Positions 16,998 to 24,878 are shown, numbered from the stretch's first letter. The stretch is DNA of 64,000 nt from Xylanibacter ruminicola (GCF_900142525.1 NZ_FRBD01000003.1:1-64000), one strand, 5' to 3'. Notes: a model not told the origin generated them from the letters alone. A program made the numbers and translations.

Positions 16998-17715
16998 ATC
17001 TTTCTGACCCTACCACGGTCGCACCGATTCGGACTATGACGGGATAGGAGCATGCTGTCAGGGTGCGTTCCTCCATTGGAGGAGATGCCACGGGCAGTCA
17101 GAGAGTTATACGGTCATCCTGCTGATGGACGTTGCTTGTCTCAACGGAAGAGCATGTTATGCACATCCGTTGTGGTTGATAACCAGCGACGAGACAATGT
17201 CCATCGGCTGACGGCCCAACACTCTTTTCCTGCCTGAGTCATTTCCAACCAACTCCAGAACCTGATGCATCCTGGCTGGATCCTCTTATCCCAAGCCCGA
17301 AGGGACTGCGACAAGGAAGGGTGACATGAACGGCTCCGATCTCTTACTGTCCCGCCCGAGGGCATGTCCCATCTGCCTGCTGATTCCTCGCTGTCTTGGC
17401 AGCAGGACTGCTAAGGACAGCCGGAAACGGCAGCAGAGCATGGGCGATGACACTTACCTTGCGCTATGAACACACACGGCTGGCTCTCTCCACAGGCTAC
17501 GAAGCTCAGCTGTGTGTGTTCCATCACAAGGCAAAAGTCATCAGAAAGCCCATGCGGTGGTACATCACCCTCTCCCACCCCACTTTTCCTAATGAACAAC
17601 AACAGACCTGAAGGGGCTTGCTCCGGACTTGAACAAGGAAAGGGGCTGTTCTTGATAATCGTTCATCGCTCACTTTTGACTGCTCACATCTTGTCACCCT
17701 TTTAACAGCCTTTTT
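16998..17715 (+). ncRNA. Candidate large structured non-coding RNA (~0.72 kb)
   Basis: No good ORF, higher GC than its flanks, and dense complementary helices. Seen directly (plus strand): 17000-17008 with 17097-17105 (9 bp) enclosing 17020-17025/17062-17067 and hairpin 17069-17083; 17124-17130/17199-17205 plus 17136-17142/17191-17197 enclosing two hairpins (17143-17148/17166-17171 and 17174-17184); 17376-17382/17400-17406, with an alternative 17390-17397/17414-17421; GCCG-GAAA-CGGC at 17420-17431; 17468-17482/17507-17521 (15 bp); and 17639-17650/17704-17715 closing the 3' end with a T5 run. In at least four helices one pair is G-U on the plus strand but A-C on the minus, and the GAAA tetraloop exists only on plus, so plus is the likely sense strand. 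Class not identified. Confidence 0.6.
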
Positions 17716-17720
17716 GCCTG

Positions 17721-17750
17721 CAAAGTTAAGGGAACGCGGGCTATGATCAA
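17721..17750 (-). promoter_or_regulatory. Consensus-like promoter pointing into the structured region
   Basis: On the minus strand, TTG at 17750-17748 is followed 19 nt later by TAACTTTG at 17728-17721, a good match to the Bacteroidetes -33/-7 promoter. It would transcribe leftward through the structured region, either giving an antisense RNA or a long leader for the transfer operon starting at 16824. It conflicts with the plus-strand reading of the structured RNA unless both strands are transcribed. Confidence 0.5.
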
Positions 17751-18036
17751 GTACCACTGCGCTTTTCGAGGAGGAAAATCAGAGCAGACTTCCGCAAATC
17801 AAGATTTGGGTATTCTCTGTTTTTCCTGCACGAAATCCTTGCTCTAAGCCCTTGGCCGTTCTCTTCATGGTCGGCAGACAAAAAGGCTAAAAGGGCGACG
17901 GATATGCCGATGCTTAAAAAAAAATTCGCGATGGACATCAAGAAACTTAAACAAGAAAAAGGCTTAGGGTTCTGTCAATCCGATAAATTTCAACTTAGAA
18001 CCGCAGACGACGGGATAAATACTGTCAGCAAGTATT

Positions 18037-18162
18037 ATGGCTATGATTGGTTTCTGGCAAGACGACGAGTTCATCATCAACTACGACGCTTCACTGCTTG
18101 AGTGCCGCAGGAAGATTAAGGCTTACAAGCGGAAGGACAAGCGTAACGAGGTCTGGCTCTAA
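18037..18162 (+). CDS. Possible 41-residue basic protein
   Basis: An ATG at 18037 opens a frame of 41 codons (MAMIGFWQDDEFIINYDASL then LECRRKIKAYKRKDKRNEVW) ending 27 nt before the next plus-strand gene. The C-terminus is strongly basic and looks like real coding sequence. A different upstream frame starting at 17930 (MDIKKLKQEKGLGF) runs into it, so the two could be halves of one frameshifted gene. No family recognised. Confidence 0.35.
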   Translation: MAMIGFWQDDEFIINYDASLLECRRKIKAYKRKDKRNEVWL

Positions 18163-18189
18163 AGGGTATTTACTATAAACTTCACAGAT

Positions 18190-18516
18190 ATGGATAAAGC
18201 AACTATCAAGTTCATGCCTGTCATCTACAAGGACGAACACCTCCATCAGGCAAGCCAGGGTATTGGCGCTACAGAATGCCGTGTCTTCGGCAATACGGAA
18301 CAGCAGCTGTTCGAGAACATCAAGGAAAAAATCTGGGCTATGTCATCAGAGGCCGTCATCCTCGATGAAGCAACGGCAAAGAGGTATAACCAGTGGATTG
18401 CAGACAGCTGGAAGACATCAGTACCTCAGTGCATCAACAACATGGGACAGCGGGACATGCGCTTCGCCCTCCCCTACTCGGAGACATTCAAACGATGGCT
18501 CAGAAAGAACAACTAA
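18190..18516 (+). CDS. Hypothetical plasmid protein
   Basis: 108 aa, soluble, mixed alpha/beta composition with a basic C-terminus (TFKRWLRKNN). No signal peptide, membrane segment or known motif. It is first in a set of three short plus-strand genes (next ATG 14 nt after its stop) between the structured RNA region and a terminator. Segments FMPVIYKDEHLHQASQGIGA and YNQWIADSWKTSVPQ give clean codon-level coding character. Function unknown. Confidence 0.65.
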   Translation: MDKATIKFMPVIYKDEHLHQASQGIGATECRVFGNTEQQLFENIKEKIWAMSSEAVILDEATAKRYNQWIADSWKTSVPQCINNMGQRDMRFALPYSETFKRWLRKNN

Positions 18517-18530
18517 CAAGGAAGAAGACT

Positions 18531-18800
18531 ATGAGTATGACATGCGGAGAGATCTGGGACATCACCCGGGACATCATCAAACCTGAAGATCTGGCAGACG
18601 AACTGCTGCAGACCTATTGGAAGGCTAACGGCCACGAGGGGAACATCAAAGACCTCGATGCCTACCCCAAGGCAAAACAACGGCTCATGCACCACCTGAA
18701 CCTGTTCGTGGTAAAACAACTGGCAGATGCAGCGCAGGGAGCTGTCAGGGGACTCGAATACGGGAAATACTGCACTGGCAAATACCAGTATGTACTATAA
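18531..18800 (+). CDS. Hypothetical plasmid protein
   Basis: 89 aa from the ATG at 18531, preceded by AAGGAAGAAG. The longer in-frame start at 18393 is inside the previous gene and is rejected. Helical and slightly acidic (IIKPEDLADELLQTYWKANG), ending in a Gly/Tyr-rich tail (GLEYGKYCTGKYQYVL). No motif recognised; probably co-transcribed with the genes on either side. Confidence 0.6.
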   Translation: MSMTCGEIWDITRDIIKPEDLADELLQTYWKANGHEGNIKDLDAYPKAKQRLMHHLNLFVVKQLADAAQGAVRGLEYGKYCTGKYQYVL

Positions 18801-18848
18801 AGAAGGTCACGGGGAGGCCCACCACCTCCCCACAAACAAGAGATAACG

Positions 18849-19121
18849 ATGAAACAGAAAGAATGCGAGAACACGCAGGAGCCTTTGCGCATTGCCGACC
18901 TGTGCTTTGTCTATGCCAAGGCTAAATGGATGAAAACATTCAAGGCCTTCGACCTGGAGGGCCACTTCGCAGGCAGGCTGCTATATGCTTCCATGCTCGA
19001 AGACACCGATGACAACCGCTGCAAGCTGCAGGAACTGGCTGACCGCAATGCCTATGCACAGTTCCAGCTACAGCTGAGAAAGGGCGACAGCATCGTGTTC
19101 GAGACAAGGCTGTCTGCATGA
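18849..19121 (+). CDS. Hypothetical plasmid protein
   Basis: 90 aa beginning MKQKECENTQEPLRIADLCF, preceded by AACAAGAGATAACG. Helical, with a C-terminal beta-like end (GDSIVFETRLS). No known domain. Last gene of the plus-strand trio; its stop lies at the edge of a strong hairpin that terminates the converging minus-strand operon. Confidence 0.6.
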   Translation: MKQKECENTQEPLRIADLCFVYAKAKWMKTFKAFDLEGHFAGRLLYASMLEDTDDNRCKLQELADRNAYAQFQLQLRKGDSIVFETRLSA

Positions 19122-19124
19122 CAC

Positions 19125-19168
19125 AAAAAAACATCAGGGCTGCCTCATTCGAGGTGTATGCCCTGATG
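19125..19168 (-). terminator. Rho-independent terminator of the 19.2-21.4 kb operon
   Basis: Inverted repeat CATCAGGG (19132-19139) / CCCTGATG (19161-19168) with a run of seven T on the minus strand directly after it (19125-19131). It terminates the minus-strand genes from 21350 leftwards; the hairpin can also act on the plus-strand genes though the T run is then missing. Confidence 0.85.
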
Positions 19169-19198
19169 CTTCCATCGTATGAAAAAACAAATAACTGT

Positions 19199-19747
19199 TT
19201 AACTGATAATCACCTTAGACTGTAGGTTGTCCAGATGCTTGCGCATGGTAAACATGCGGGAGATAATCTGCTCCTGATGGCTGATTTCTTCAGGGCTGAG
19301 CTGACCCATGAGGGCTTCAAGACGGTCTATGTCATTACGTATGTCACAGACGCTCTGACGGGCTCCGCAGAGCTTGTCCCTGTATAGCTCGCAATTGCTC
19401 TTATAGGTAAGCCAGTTGCGATAGAGCTTCATGACCTTCCTATAGTCTGACTGGTCAAGGTCACCGTCCTCGACCACTTTCATCAGCTCCTCATTGAAAT
19501 GGTCGAAGGATTCCTTCATCTCATTATAGTCCTCGATGAACCCGGCATAATAGGCCTTGCGCTCCTCGTCGTACTGCTTGAAACGCTCGATCAGCGCATT
19601 CTTCTCCTGAATGACCTTGTCCAGACGCCTGAACTCCGTGCGCCCCACAAAACGGGGTAGCCCCTTGTTCAGGATATATGGCTTGACATCGGACTCCTGC
19701 GTTTCCTTATTGACTGCTTTATCCATCTTTTCCTTATTGGTTTTCAT
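19199..19747 (-). CDS. Hypothetical coiled-coil protein
   Basis: 182 aa, highly charged and helical. Several heptad-like stretches (LDKVIQEKNALIERFKQYDE; FNEELMKVVEDGDLDQSDY; IRNDIDRLEALMGQL) suggest a rod-like coiled coil over most of its length. No signal peptide or enzyme motif. Last gene of the minus-strand operon, 12 nt after the previous stop and 31 nt before the terminator hairpin. Function not recognised; a structural or regulatory plasmid role is possible. Confidence 0.65.
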   Translation of the reverse strand: MKTNKEKMDKAVNKETQESDVKPYILNKGLPRFVGRTEFRRLDKVIQEKNALIERFKQYDEERKAYYAGFIEDYNEMKESFDHFNEELMKVVEDGDLDQSDYRKVMKLYRNWLTYKSNCELYRDKLCGARQSVCDIRNDIDRLEALMGQLSPEEISHQEQIISRMFTMRKHLDNLQSKVIIS

Positions 19748-19759
19748 CCATATATAATA

Positions 19760-20338
19760 TCACTTCACCAGTCCCTGACACATATACATGGAATGTAATA
19801 AACTGTCACAGAGAAGGGTGTAATCCTGCTTGCAGAAGCCTTTGTACTTCAGCTTCTGAAGAACCTTCTTGAATGACTCCGGATCATCGGCATACTGCCC
19901 TGCCAGGAAATAGCGCCTCCAGAGTTCCGCACCCTTGGGACGCGGGAGATCCAGATAACGGAGGATGGTCACACCGATGACAATCTGCTGACTCTGGTTG
20001 AGATGAACACTCTTGCCTGTATCATACTCGTTGAAGTCAAACAGCATCTGTGCCGTGTTCGTCACGCGGTCAATACTCGCCTGAAAGCAGTCCAGCTTGA
20101 ACCAGTCCTTCAGCTTCCTCGACAATCCCACGAGTTCATCGATGGTGGTCTTGTCGGCTACCTGAAACACTCCTACCCTGATGGGCTGGCGGTTCTTCGT
20201 CGGATAATAGCCCGTCACTTTCTTGATGGACTCCAGAACTGCATGATTCCTCTTCTTGAAGGTGTCACTCTGCCAATACTCCGGCTTCTTCTCCAGATCA
20301 TGCTCACAGGGAGCAAACTTGATTACATCATCAAACAT
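19760..20338 (-). CDS. Hypothetical plasmid protein
   Basis: 192 aa, soluble, with a cysteine pair-like spacing that does not form a known zinc site (APCEHDLEKK; FCKQDYTLLCDSLL). Alpha/beta composition; segments RQPIRVGVFQVADKTTID and IVIGVTILRYLDLPRPKG look like core strands. It starts 5 nt after the preceding stop, so is translationally coupled to the Toprim-like gene upstream. No family recognised. Confidence 0.65.
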   Translation of the reverse strand: MFDDVIKFAPCEHDLEKKPEYWQSDTFKKRNHAVLESIKKVTGYYPTKNRQPIRVGVFQVADKTTIDELVGLSRKLKDWFKLDCFQASIDRVTNTAQMLFDFNEYDTGKSVHLNQSQQIVIGVTILRYLDLPRPKGAELWRRYFLAGQYADDPESFKKVLQKLKYKGFCKQDYTLLCDSLLHSMYMCQGLVK

Positions 20339-20343
20339 CGCAC

Positions 20344-20916
20344 TTATTCTTTTGCCGTTAAATAATCATACAGGTATTCGTAATCCAGATACCGCCTTGA
20401 CTCGCTACCTGAACGTGAATTCTTCATGATGAACGTCGCCGTCATCACCTGTCCCCAGTCGTTGTTGGGAAAGAAGCAATGGACACGTTCATAGTTCACC
20501 ACATCCAGCATCATCGGGATATAGTTCCTCACATCGTTCATCACATAACAGTCACAATGACAAGGAAGAGTTGCACCTCGGTCCTCCCGAAGAAGAGTGA
20601 GGTAGGCCAGATAGTCGAACATGTCCGCAAAAAGACAGCAGGTCTCAGTCTTTTTATTCGGTTCGACAGGCAGGGAGACAACTCCTAACTGACCAACAGT
20701 ATTGAAATGTCTCTGTGATATGTCACGGCTGAAGAACTCCATGCCACCCTGGGTATTCCTGATACCCACTCCCCTGATGATCCTGTTCAGAAACAACACC
20801 TCACAGCTCTTCATCGATGAAGGCAGACAGCATGGGTCGAATCCCAAGGACTCCAACAGGTTGATTCCCGGGTGATCCAGAAACGTCTCAAACGTGATAT
20901 TACAATTCAGATTCAT
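20344..20916 (-). CDS. Toprim-like protein, possibly degenerate primase relative
   Basis: 190 aa from the ATG at 20916. It shows the order of elements seen in plasmid Toprim_2/DUF3991 proteins: IRNTQGGMEFFSRD resembles the substrate loop, LFADMFDYLAYLTLL sits where FESAFDALA occurs, and CFFPNNDWGQ aligns with the FLDNDEAGR acidic motif. The first acidic residue of the usual D-x-D is Asn here and the Glu of strand 1 appears as Ala/Asp, so metal binding may be lost. A complete Toprim protein is encoded at 28.5-29.7 kb. Overlaps the upstream gene by 17 nt. Confidence 0.5.
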   Translation of the reverse strand: MNLNCNITFETFLDHPGINLLESLGFDPCCLPSSMKSCEVLFLNRIIRGVGIRNTQGGMEFFSRDISQRHFNTVGQLGVVSLPVEPNKKTETCCLFADMFDYLAYLTLLREDRGATLPCHCDCYVMNDVRNYIPMMLDVVNYERVHCFFPNNDWGQVMTATFIMKNSRSGSESRRYLDYEYLYDYLTAKE

Positions 20917-21199
20917 TGTCAAAATCGTGATCGTTGTGGTCTATATAAAAATGTACATAGGGATAAGCCTTCGCACTCAATATGGAGATGCGCTCAGATT
21001 CTTCAATGATATGAAGCCTGCTCTTCTTGATCTTCAGCTGGGTTTCATCGATGGTCTTGGCAATATCGGCAATCGACTTCTTCGCGTCCGTAAACGACTG
21101 CTTGGAGTCATAGATGTCCGGGGACAGTGACAACAGGAAGCGTATCAGCCACTTCGGGCGTCTTCTGACTATCTCCTGCATGATTACCCTGTATGCCAT
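20900..21199 (-). CDS. Hypothetical helical protein
   Basis: 99 aa, preceded by a strong GGAGGAGG, which is unusual for this phylum and fixes the start at 21199. N-terminal Arg/Trp-rich region (IVRRRPKWLIRFLLSL) could be an amphipathic membrane-binding helix; the rest is a helix (IADIAKTIDETQLKIKKSRL) and an acidic C-terminus (HNDHDFDNESEL). Function unknown. Confidence 0.6.
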   Translation of the reverse strand: MAYRVIMQEIVRRRPKWLIRFLLSLSPDIYDSKQSFTDAKKSIADIAKTIDETQLKIKKSRLHIIEESERISILSAKAYPYVHFYIDHNDHDFDNESEL

Positions 21200-21218
21200 C
21201 GTATGAAACCTCCTCCAA

Positions 21219-21350
21219 TTATGAGAAATAACAGAATGATATTCTGGGTGTCGGCATTTTGGCTAACTGCCCGGCTGACAAGCCGCCAGTATGAGCTACT
21301 GGAATTGAACTGGTTGTGTGAGAATTGGTCGTCTTTTCTATCTTCTTCAT
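21219..21350 (-). CDS. Possible 43-residue leader protein
   Basis: Short frame MKKIEKTTNSHTTSSIPVAH followed by TGGLSAGQLAKMPTPRISF, stop at 21219, 19 nt before the next ATG. It is the first frame after the -7 box at 21376-21383 and begins with the ATG-AAG-AAG common in this phylum. A competing 64-residue frame (21184-21378) overlaps the promoter and is less likely. Low-complexity Ser/Thr content makes it uncertain. Confidence 0.35.
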   Translation of the reverse strand: MKKIEKTTNSHTTSSIPVAHTGGLSAGQLAKMPTPRISFCYFS

Positions 21351-21375
21351 AATAACTAACTATTGAAAACAGGTG

Positions 21376-21383
21376 CAAAATTA
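21376..21383 (-). promoter_or_regulatory. Promoter -7 box of the 19.2-21.4 kb operon
   Basis: TAATTTTG on the minus strand, a full TAnnTTTG match, 26 nt before the 43-codon leader frame. The -33 region (ACAAT) is poor. Confidence 0.55.
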
Positions 21384-21481
21384 CGCAATTCGTTTTAGAT
21401 AAATATTGTTTTTAACAAATAAGTCTTGTTTTTAACACTTATATTTTCTTAATATGAAAACAATCTCGTAAAAGAGAATAT

Positions 21482-21517
21482 AAAAAAAGCGCCACTCTAT
21501 TTCGGGGAATGACGCTT
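21482..21517 (-). terminator. Terminator after the first rep gene
   Basis: Minus-strand stem AAGCGTCA / TGGCGCTT (21510-21517 with 21487-21494) followed by T7 (21488-21482), 28 nt past the rep stop at 21545. Good rho-independent form. Confidence 0.8.
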
Positions 21518-21544
21518 AATATCTATGCTTAAACTGACGGTTTA

Positions 21545-22726
21545 TCAGTCCTTGATCTCCTCGTAGGAATCCATCTCGGTTTCTTTCAGGAAGTTGTCCA
21601 TAGCCTTGTAGACGTAGGCCTTGATGTCCTTGATCTCGCCCTTCTTGTCGTTCTTCACCAGCATGTAGATGCTCGACACCTTGGTCATCATCTCGGTGAC
21701 GTTCTCCTCGTTGACGCGCTTCATCAGGCTCTCAATCTCCTGCTGGGTGAAACCGAAGTGCTTCATGATAAGCTCCTGCAGATGGGCGTACTGACGGTCG
21801 TAGACGGCCTGCTCCTCATTGCCAGCGAGCTTGGGCGACTTGAAGATATGGAACTCTATCTGGTCAGGTTCGCCGGACTTGCGCGAGCCGGTATATTTCT
21901 TCTGATAGGTGAAGTAGCAGTCGCAATAGCCTGCCTTGGCCAGCTCCTCCAGCTCCTTCTGTGCAGGGTCAAGGACACGGGCAGCGAGCTTGCGGAACTC
22001 ACGGTACTTGTCTTCGAGCTGGAGCCACTTGCGCAACTCCTGCGACGACATGATGCTGCGTCCGGCACGGGTCCAGGCCGTGATATACATATAGATACGC
22101 TGCGTGTACTTGTTGTTACTGCTGGTGACGACCTCCTTACCCAGACGGTGCCAGCCCAGCTCGAAGGAGACGAGCTTTTCGGCGACCTCCTTGTCGATAT
22201 GCACGACGACGTAGGTCTTGTACTTCTCTTCGGGGATGAAGACATCGCACAGGCTGGTGACCTTGATATAGCGCTTGCCCTCCTTCGACTTGAAGGGTAT
22301 CTCGACGGGAATGCTGGGAAGCATACGCAGCGAGGAGCGCAACTCATTATAGTGGTTTCGGTCGATGCCGAAGGTCTTGAAATCGAGGTTGAACGACAGT
22401 CCGCCTTTCTCGTTGGCAATCTCACCACGCTGGAGGGTCGAGAGGTCACGGACACCACCACCGCTACCGTTGCTCTGGTCGAGGATCTTGCGGAGGATGT
22501 CCTGCAGACATTCAAGAATGGACATCAGCACCTTGTTCTGCACCGACGTGTAGTTGTGACGCATCAGGGTGAGCGTCAGGGGAGCCAGCAGCCAGGTCTC
22601 TTCCTCAATGGGGATGAGTCCTTCGGGGAGCTTGACTTTGGTGCTCTTGCGACCAGGTTTCTTCTTGGGTTTCGTCTGCTTGGCAGATTCTTCCACTTTG
22701 CTTGCTGTTGACTTAGCGGTAGTCAT
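21545..22726 (-). CDS. rep: Plasmid replication initiator, Rep_3/RepB type (Rep1)
   Basis: 393 aa. After a Lys/Pro-rich N-terminus (KQTKPKKKPGRKSTKVK) comes the initiator core LAPLTLTLMRHNYTSVQNKV, which is the first winged-helix segment of Rep_3 initiators, and a second winged helix around residues 190-290 (KYTQRIYMYITAWTRAGR; ELRKWLQLEDKYREFRKLA). The C-terminal 100 residues are acidic and helical. Rep proteins bind iterons and open the origin; a field of iteron-like repeats starts 95 bp upstream of its start. A shorter paralog, Rep2, lies at 26.7 kb. It is followed by a strong terminator. Confidence 0.85.
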   Translation of the reverse strand: MTTAKSTASKVEESAKQTKPKKKPGRKSTKVKLPEGLIPIEEETWLLAPLTLTLMRHNYTSVQNKVLMSILECLQDILRKILDQSNGSGGGVRDLSTLQRGEIANEKGGLSFNLDFKTFGIDRNHYNELRSSLRMLPSIPVEIPFKSKEGKRYIKVTSLCDVFIPEEKYKTYVVVHIDKEVAEKLVSFELGWHRLGKEVVTSSNNKYTQRIYMYITAWTRAGRSIMSSQELRKWLQLEDKYREFRKLAARVLDPAQKELEELAKAGYCDCYFTYQKKYTGSRKSGEPDQIEFHIFKSPKLAGNEEQAVYDRQYAHLQELIMKHFGFTQQEIESLMKRVNEENVTEMMTKVSSIYMLVKNDKKGEIKDIKAYVYKAMDNFLKETEMDSYEEIKD

Positions 22727-22820
22727 TTTATGTGATGATTTGGGGTCGAACGTTCAATTTCGGTTGTAAAAGTACGATTTTTCTGTGTAACAACCAAATT
22801 TTAAAGGTACTAATTTTTAA

Positions 22821-23232
22821 CCGCCACAAAAAGGGAACATGACTCTTTTGATGTTCCTATTTTGTTCCGATTGCACGTTAACTAACTGACTGATAGTCAG
22901 ATAAAACCATTTTTAGGTGCACGATTTTGTTCCGCTTTGAAAATGTTCCTTTTTTGTTCCGCAAAGTATGCAGGATGCGTCTGACAATGCGGTTTGCAGG
23001 CTATTCAAGGTGCATGATTTTGTTCCGCTTTTCGCTCGAATGATAAAAATTGTTAATCAATCTCGTGAAACCCCTTTATTTACTGAAAATCGTCCTTCAA
23101 GGTGCACTGATTTGTTCCGCTTAGGAATGTTCCTATTTTGTTCCGATAAGGTGCCTGGAACTACCAAATATAGGGACATGGAGGTGCATGGTTTTGTTCC
23201 GCTTCGGGTTGATTCGCCACAAATAGGGAACT
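22821..23232 (-). repeat. Two outlying class C iterons
   Basis: CCGCCACAAAAAGGGAACAT at 22821-22840 and CGCCACAAATAGGGAACT-like at 23215-23232 are copies of the class C motif that is concentrated at 23.7-24.04 kb. They lie within the class A/B field, one close to the rep1 start. Confidence 0.7.
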
Positions 23233-23528
23233 TGCATGGTTTTGTTCCGCTTCACCCCATCCTATAGTTTACTTTTCAAGTAAACAGAGATCTTTATCTG
23301 GTTGCGTGTCTCGAAATGTTCCTATTTTGTTCCGCAAGTGTGCCAGAAGTGGCATTTATAGAGGGTTTTGGCCATGTCGAGGTGCATGATTTTGTTCCGC
23401 TTTATGGTTTCAATTCAAGTTCGACCGCCACAATTTTGTGGCATCTCGCTAAAAATGTTCCTATTTTGTTCCGTTTTCGGCCTGAATAGCCTTAAAACAA
23501 AGGTGAAGTGCACTAATTTGTTCCGCTT
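22851..23528 (+). repeat. Iteron field, classes A and B (candidate replication origin)
   Basis: Class A, GGTGCATGATTTTGTTCCGC-like (22 bp ending CTT): 22916-22937, 23009-23030, 23101-23122, 23183-23204, 23231-23252, 23381-23402, 23507-23528. Class B, ATGTTCCTATTTTGTTCCG: 22851-22869, 22943-22961, 23127-23145, 23316-23334, 23455-23473. All point the same way. In the first part, copies of a class recur at about 92 bp or 184 bp, and A precedes B by 26-27 bp in two places. A palindrome GCCACAA-TT-TTGTGGC-like lies at 23426-23443. This is the expected binding field of the Rep proteins. No gene between rep1 and parA; small ORFs here only translate the repeats. Confidence 0.85.
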
Positions 23529-23710
23529 TCCGGTTGAGCCTTTCTTGATCGTTAATCTCTTAATATAGCTTTTTTTATTGATAATATTTTTTATTTTTCC
23601 CTTTTGTTAAAAATGTCTCGTATAGATAGTTTTTTTCTTTTTATAAAAATCAGTATTAGATGTATAGCATTGGCGTAACTTATTGATATAGATACGTTTG
23701 CTTTGATTTT

Positions 23711-24040
23711 CCGCCACAAGAAGGGAACATCTGCGCCACAAATAGGGAACATAGCTGGAACAATTTCGGAACATGACCGCCACAAAAAAGGAGCGTCTTC
23801 GGAACAGTTTCGTGGCATTTTATGAAAACCGCCACAAATAGGGAACTTTTACCGCCACAAATAGGGAACATTAGTGATTTTATTTCGAAAAATTGACAAA
23901 ATCTGTTGAAATTGCATGGTTTTGACTCTTTCCTGTTCACCTCTCCCCTACCCTATTTGCTTTTAGTATTACATTTCTGCATTTCTTGAAATCCTTTTCG
24001 CTACAGTACTTCTGAGGCATACCGCCACAAAAAAGGTACT
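23711..24040 (-). repeat. Iteron field, class C
   Basis: Motif CCGCCACAAATAGGGAACAT and variants at 23711-23730, 23734-23752, 23777-23795, 23829-23847, 23852-23871 and 24022-24040. Its reverse complement, ATGTTCCCTATTTGTGGCGG, shares the ATGTTCC-TATTT core with class B, so the classes are related but point in opposite directions. A further copy lies inside the second rep gene (27376-27395). The AT-rich stretch 23560-23700 between the A/B and C fields carries no repeats of these types and could be the unwinding site. Confidence 0.8.
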
Positions 24041-24101
24041 TTTCTTCGTGATGAAGCAAGTACCTTTGGAACAAAAATGGAACATTTTCGTTTTTCTTTA
24101 C

Positions 24102-24878
24102 CTAAAACGGCATGTCTTTGTCTTTGGTTGCCTTGTTGATTTCCTTTGCCAGGGCCATATAGTCCTCAGCACCGTTGCTCTTGGGACTATATTCGAAAAT
24201 ACTCATGCCGCAGGCTGCTGCCTTGTTGAGCTCCTCGCACTGGCGTATAGCCGTGTGATAAAGGTTCTCAGAAGCCTGTTCAAGCAAGAGTTCCTTGATC
24301 TGCTTGCTGACACCCCACCTGGTCTGTTTTGTGAGCAGGTAATGACCACTGACCTCCTTGTTGTTCGCACGGATAATCTGTGTAAGTTTCTTGGCTCCAG
24401 GAATGGAGAACTTATCGGCAATAGGGATAATCAACTCGTCAGCAGCTACGATGACGTTGACAAGCATTGCGCCAGAACCTGGAGCAGAATCGATGATGAT
24501 GTAGTCATACTCGTCTTTCACTTTTTCCAGCCAGTCGGCCATGTATCTGGTGGCTCCCGCATCTTCTTCAATAGAGAGTTCAATGTTGTGTGAGTCTGCA
24601 TCTAATGCCGATGAGCCAGGAATGAGAAACAGCTTCTTCGATACCTGCTGTGGCTGCACCTCTATATCGTCGTTGTTAAGATAGTCTGAAAGTGTGGGAA
24701 CGCTAACCACCTCGACGCACTGCATGGTCAGGTTGCACTGTCCGTCAGCATCAACCAGCAGCACCGTCTTGCCCATCTTTGCAAGGGCAGCACCGAGGTT
24801 CGCTGCCGTCATGGTCTTCCCTACCCCACCCTTGTGGTTTACGACCGTTATAATTCTTGTTTTCTTTGTTGTTGCCAT
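24102..24878 (-). CDS. parA: Plasmid partition ATPase ParA
   Basis: 258 aa. Deviant Walker A KGGVGKTMTA at residues 17-26, the DADGQCNLT motif near residue 43 and IIIDSAPGSG near residue 126 identify a ParA/MinD-type ATPase of the short type without an N-terminal DNA-binding domain. Such ATPases position plasmids on the nucleoid with a centromere-binding partner, here the RHH protein encoded 10 nt upstream. The gene ends about 60 bp from the last class C iteron, so partition and origin are adjacent. Confidence 0.9.
   Translation of the reverse strand: MATTKKTRIITVVNHKGGVGKTMTAANLGAALAKMGKTVLLVDADGQCNLTMQCVEVVSVPTLSDYLNNDDIEVQPQQVSKKLFLIPGSSALDADSHNIELSIEEDAGATRYMADWLEKVKDEYDYIIIDSAPGSGAMLVNVIVAADELIIPIADKFSIPGAKKLTQIIRANNKEVSGHYLLTKQTRWGVSKQIKELLLEQASENLYHTAIRQCEELNKAAACGMSIFEYSPKSNGAEDYMALAKEINKATKDKDMPF

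Noticed and set aside
17468..17521. Group II intron domain or IS end
   Set aside because: The 15-bp hairpin has no domain V-like consensus, there is no reverse transcriptase or transposase ORF, and no flanking target duplication was seen.
16925..17960. Several ORFs of 60-80 codons on both strands in the structured region
   Set aside because: Compositions are erratic, they overlap one another in opposite frames, and the RNA helices explain the sequence better.
21184..21378. 64-codon ORF before the 19.2-21.4 kb operon
   Set aside because: Its start overlaps the -7 box at 21376-21383, so it could not be fully transcribed; a 43-codon frame is a better candidate.
23591..23940. Two minus-strand ORFs of 75 and 86 codons in the iteron field
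   Set aside because: Their peptides (FPICGG, FLWR, and similar repeats) are only translations of the class C iterons, with no other coding signal.
22840..24040. CRISPR array
   Set aside because: Repeats are of three classes, irregularly spaced, and in both orientations, with no uniform spacers or cas genes; iterons fit better.
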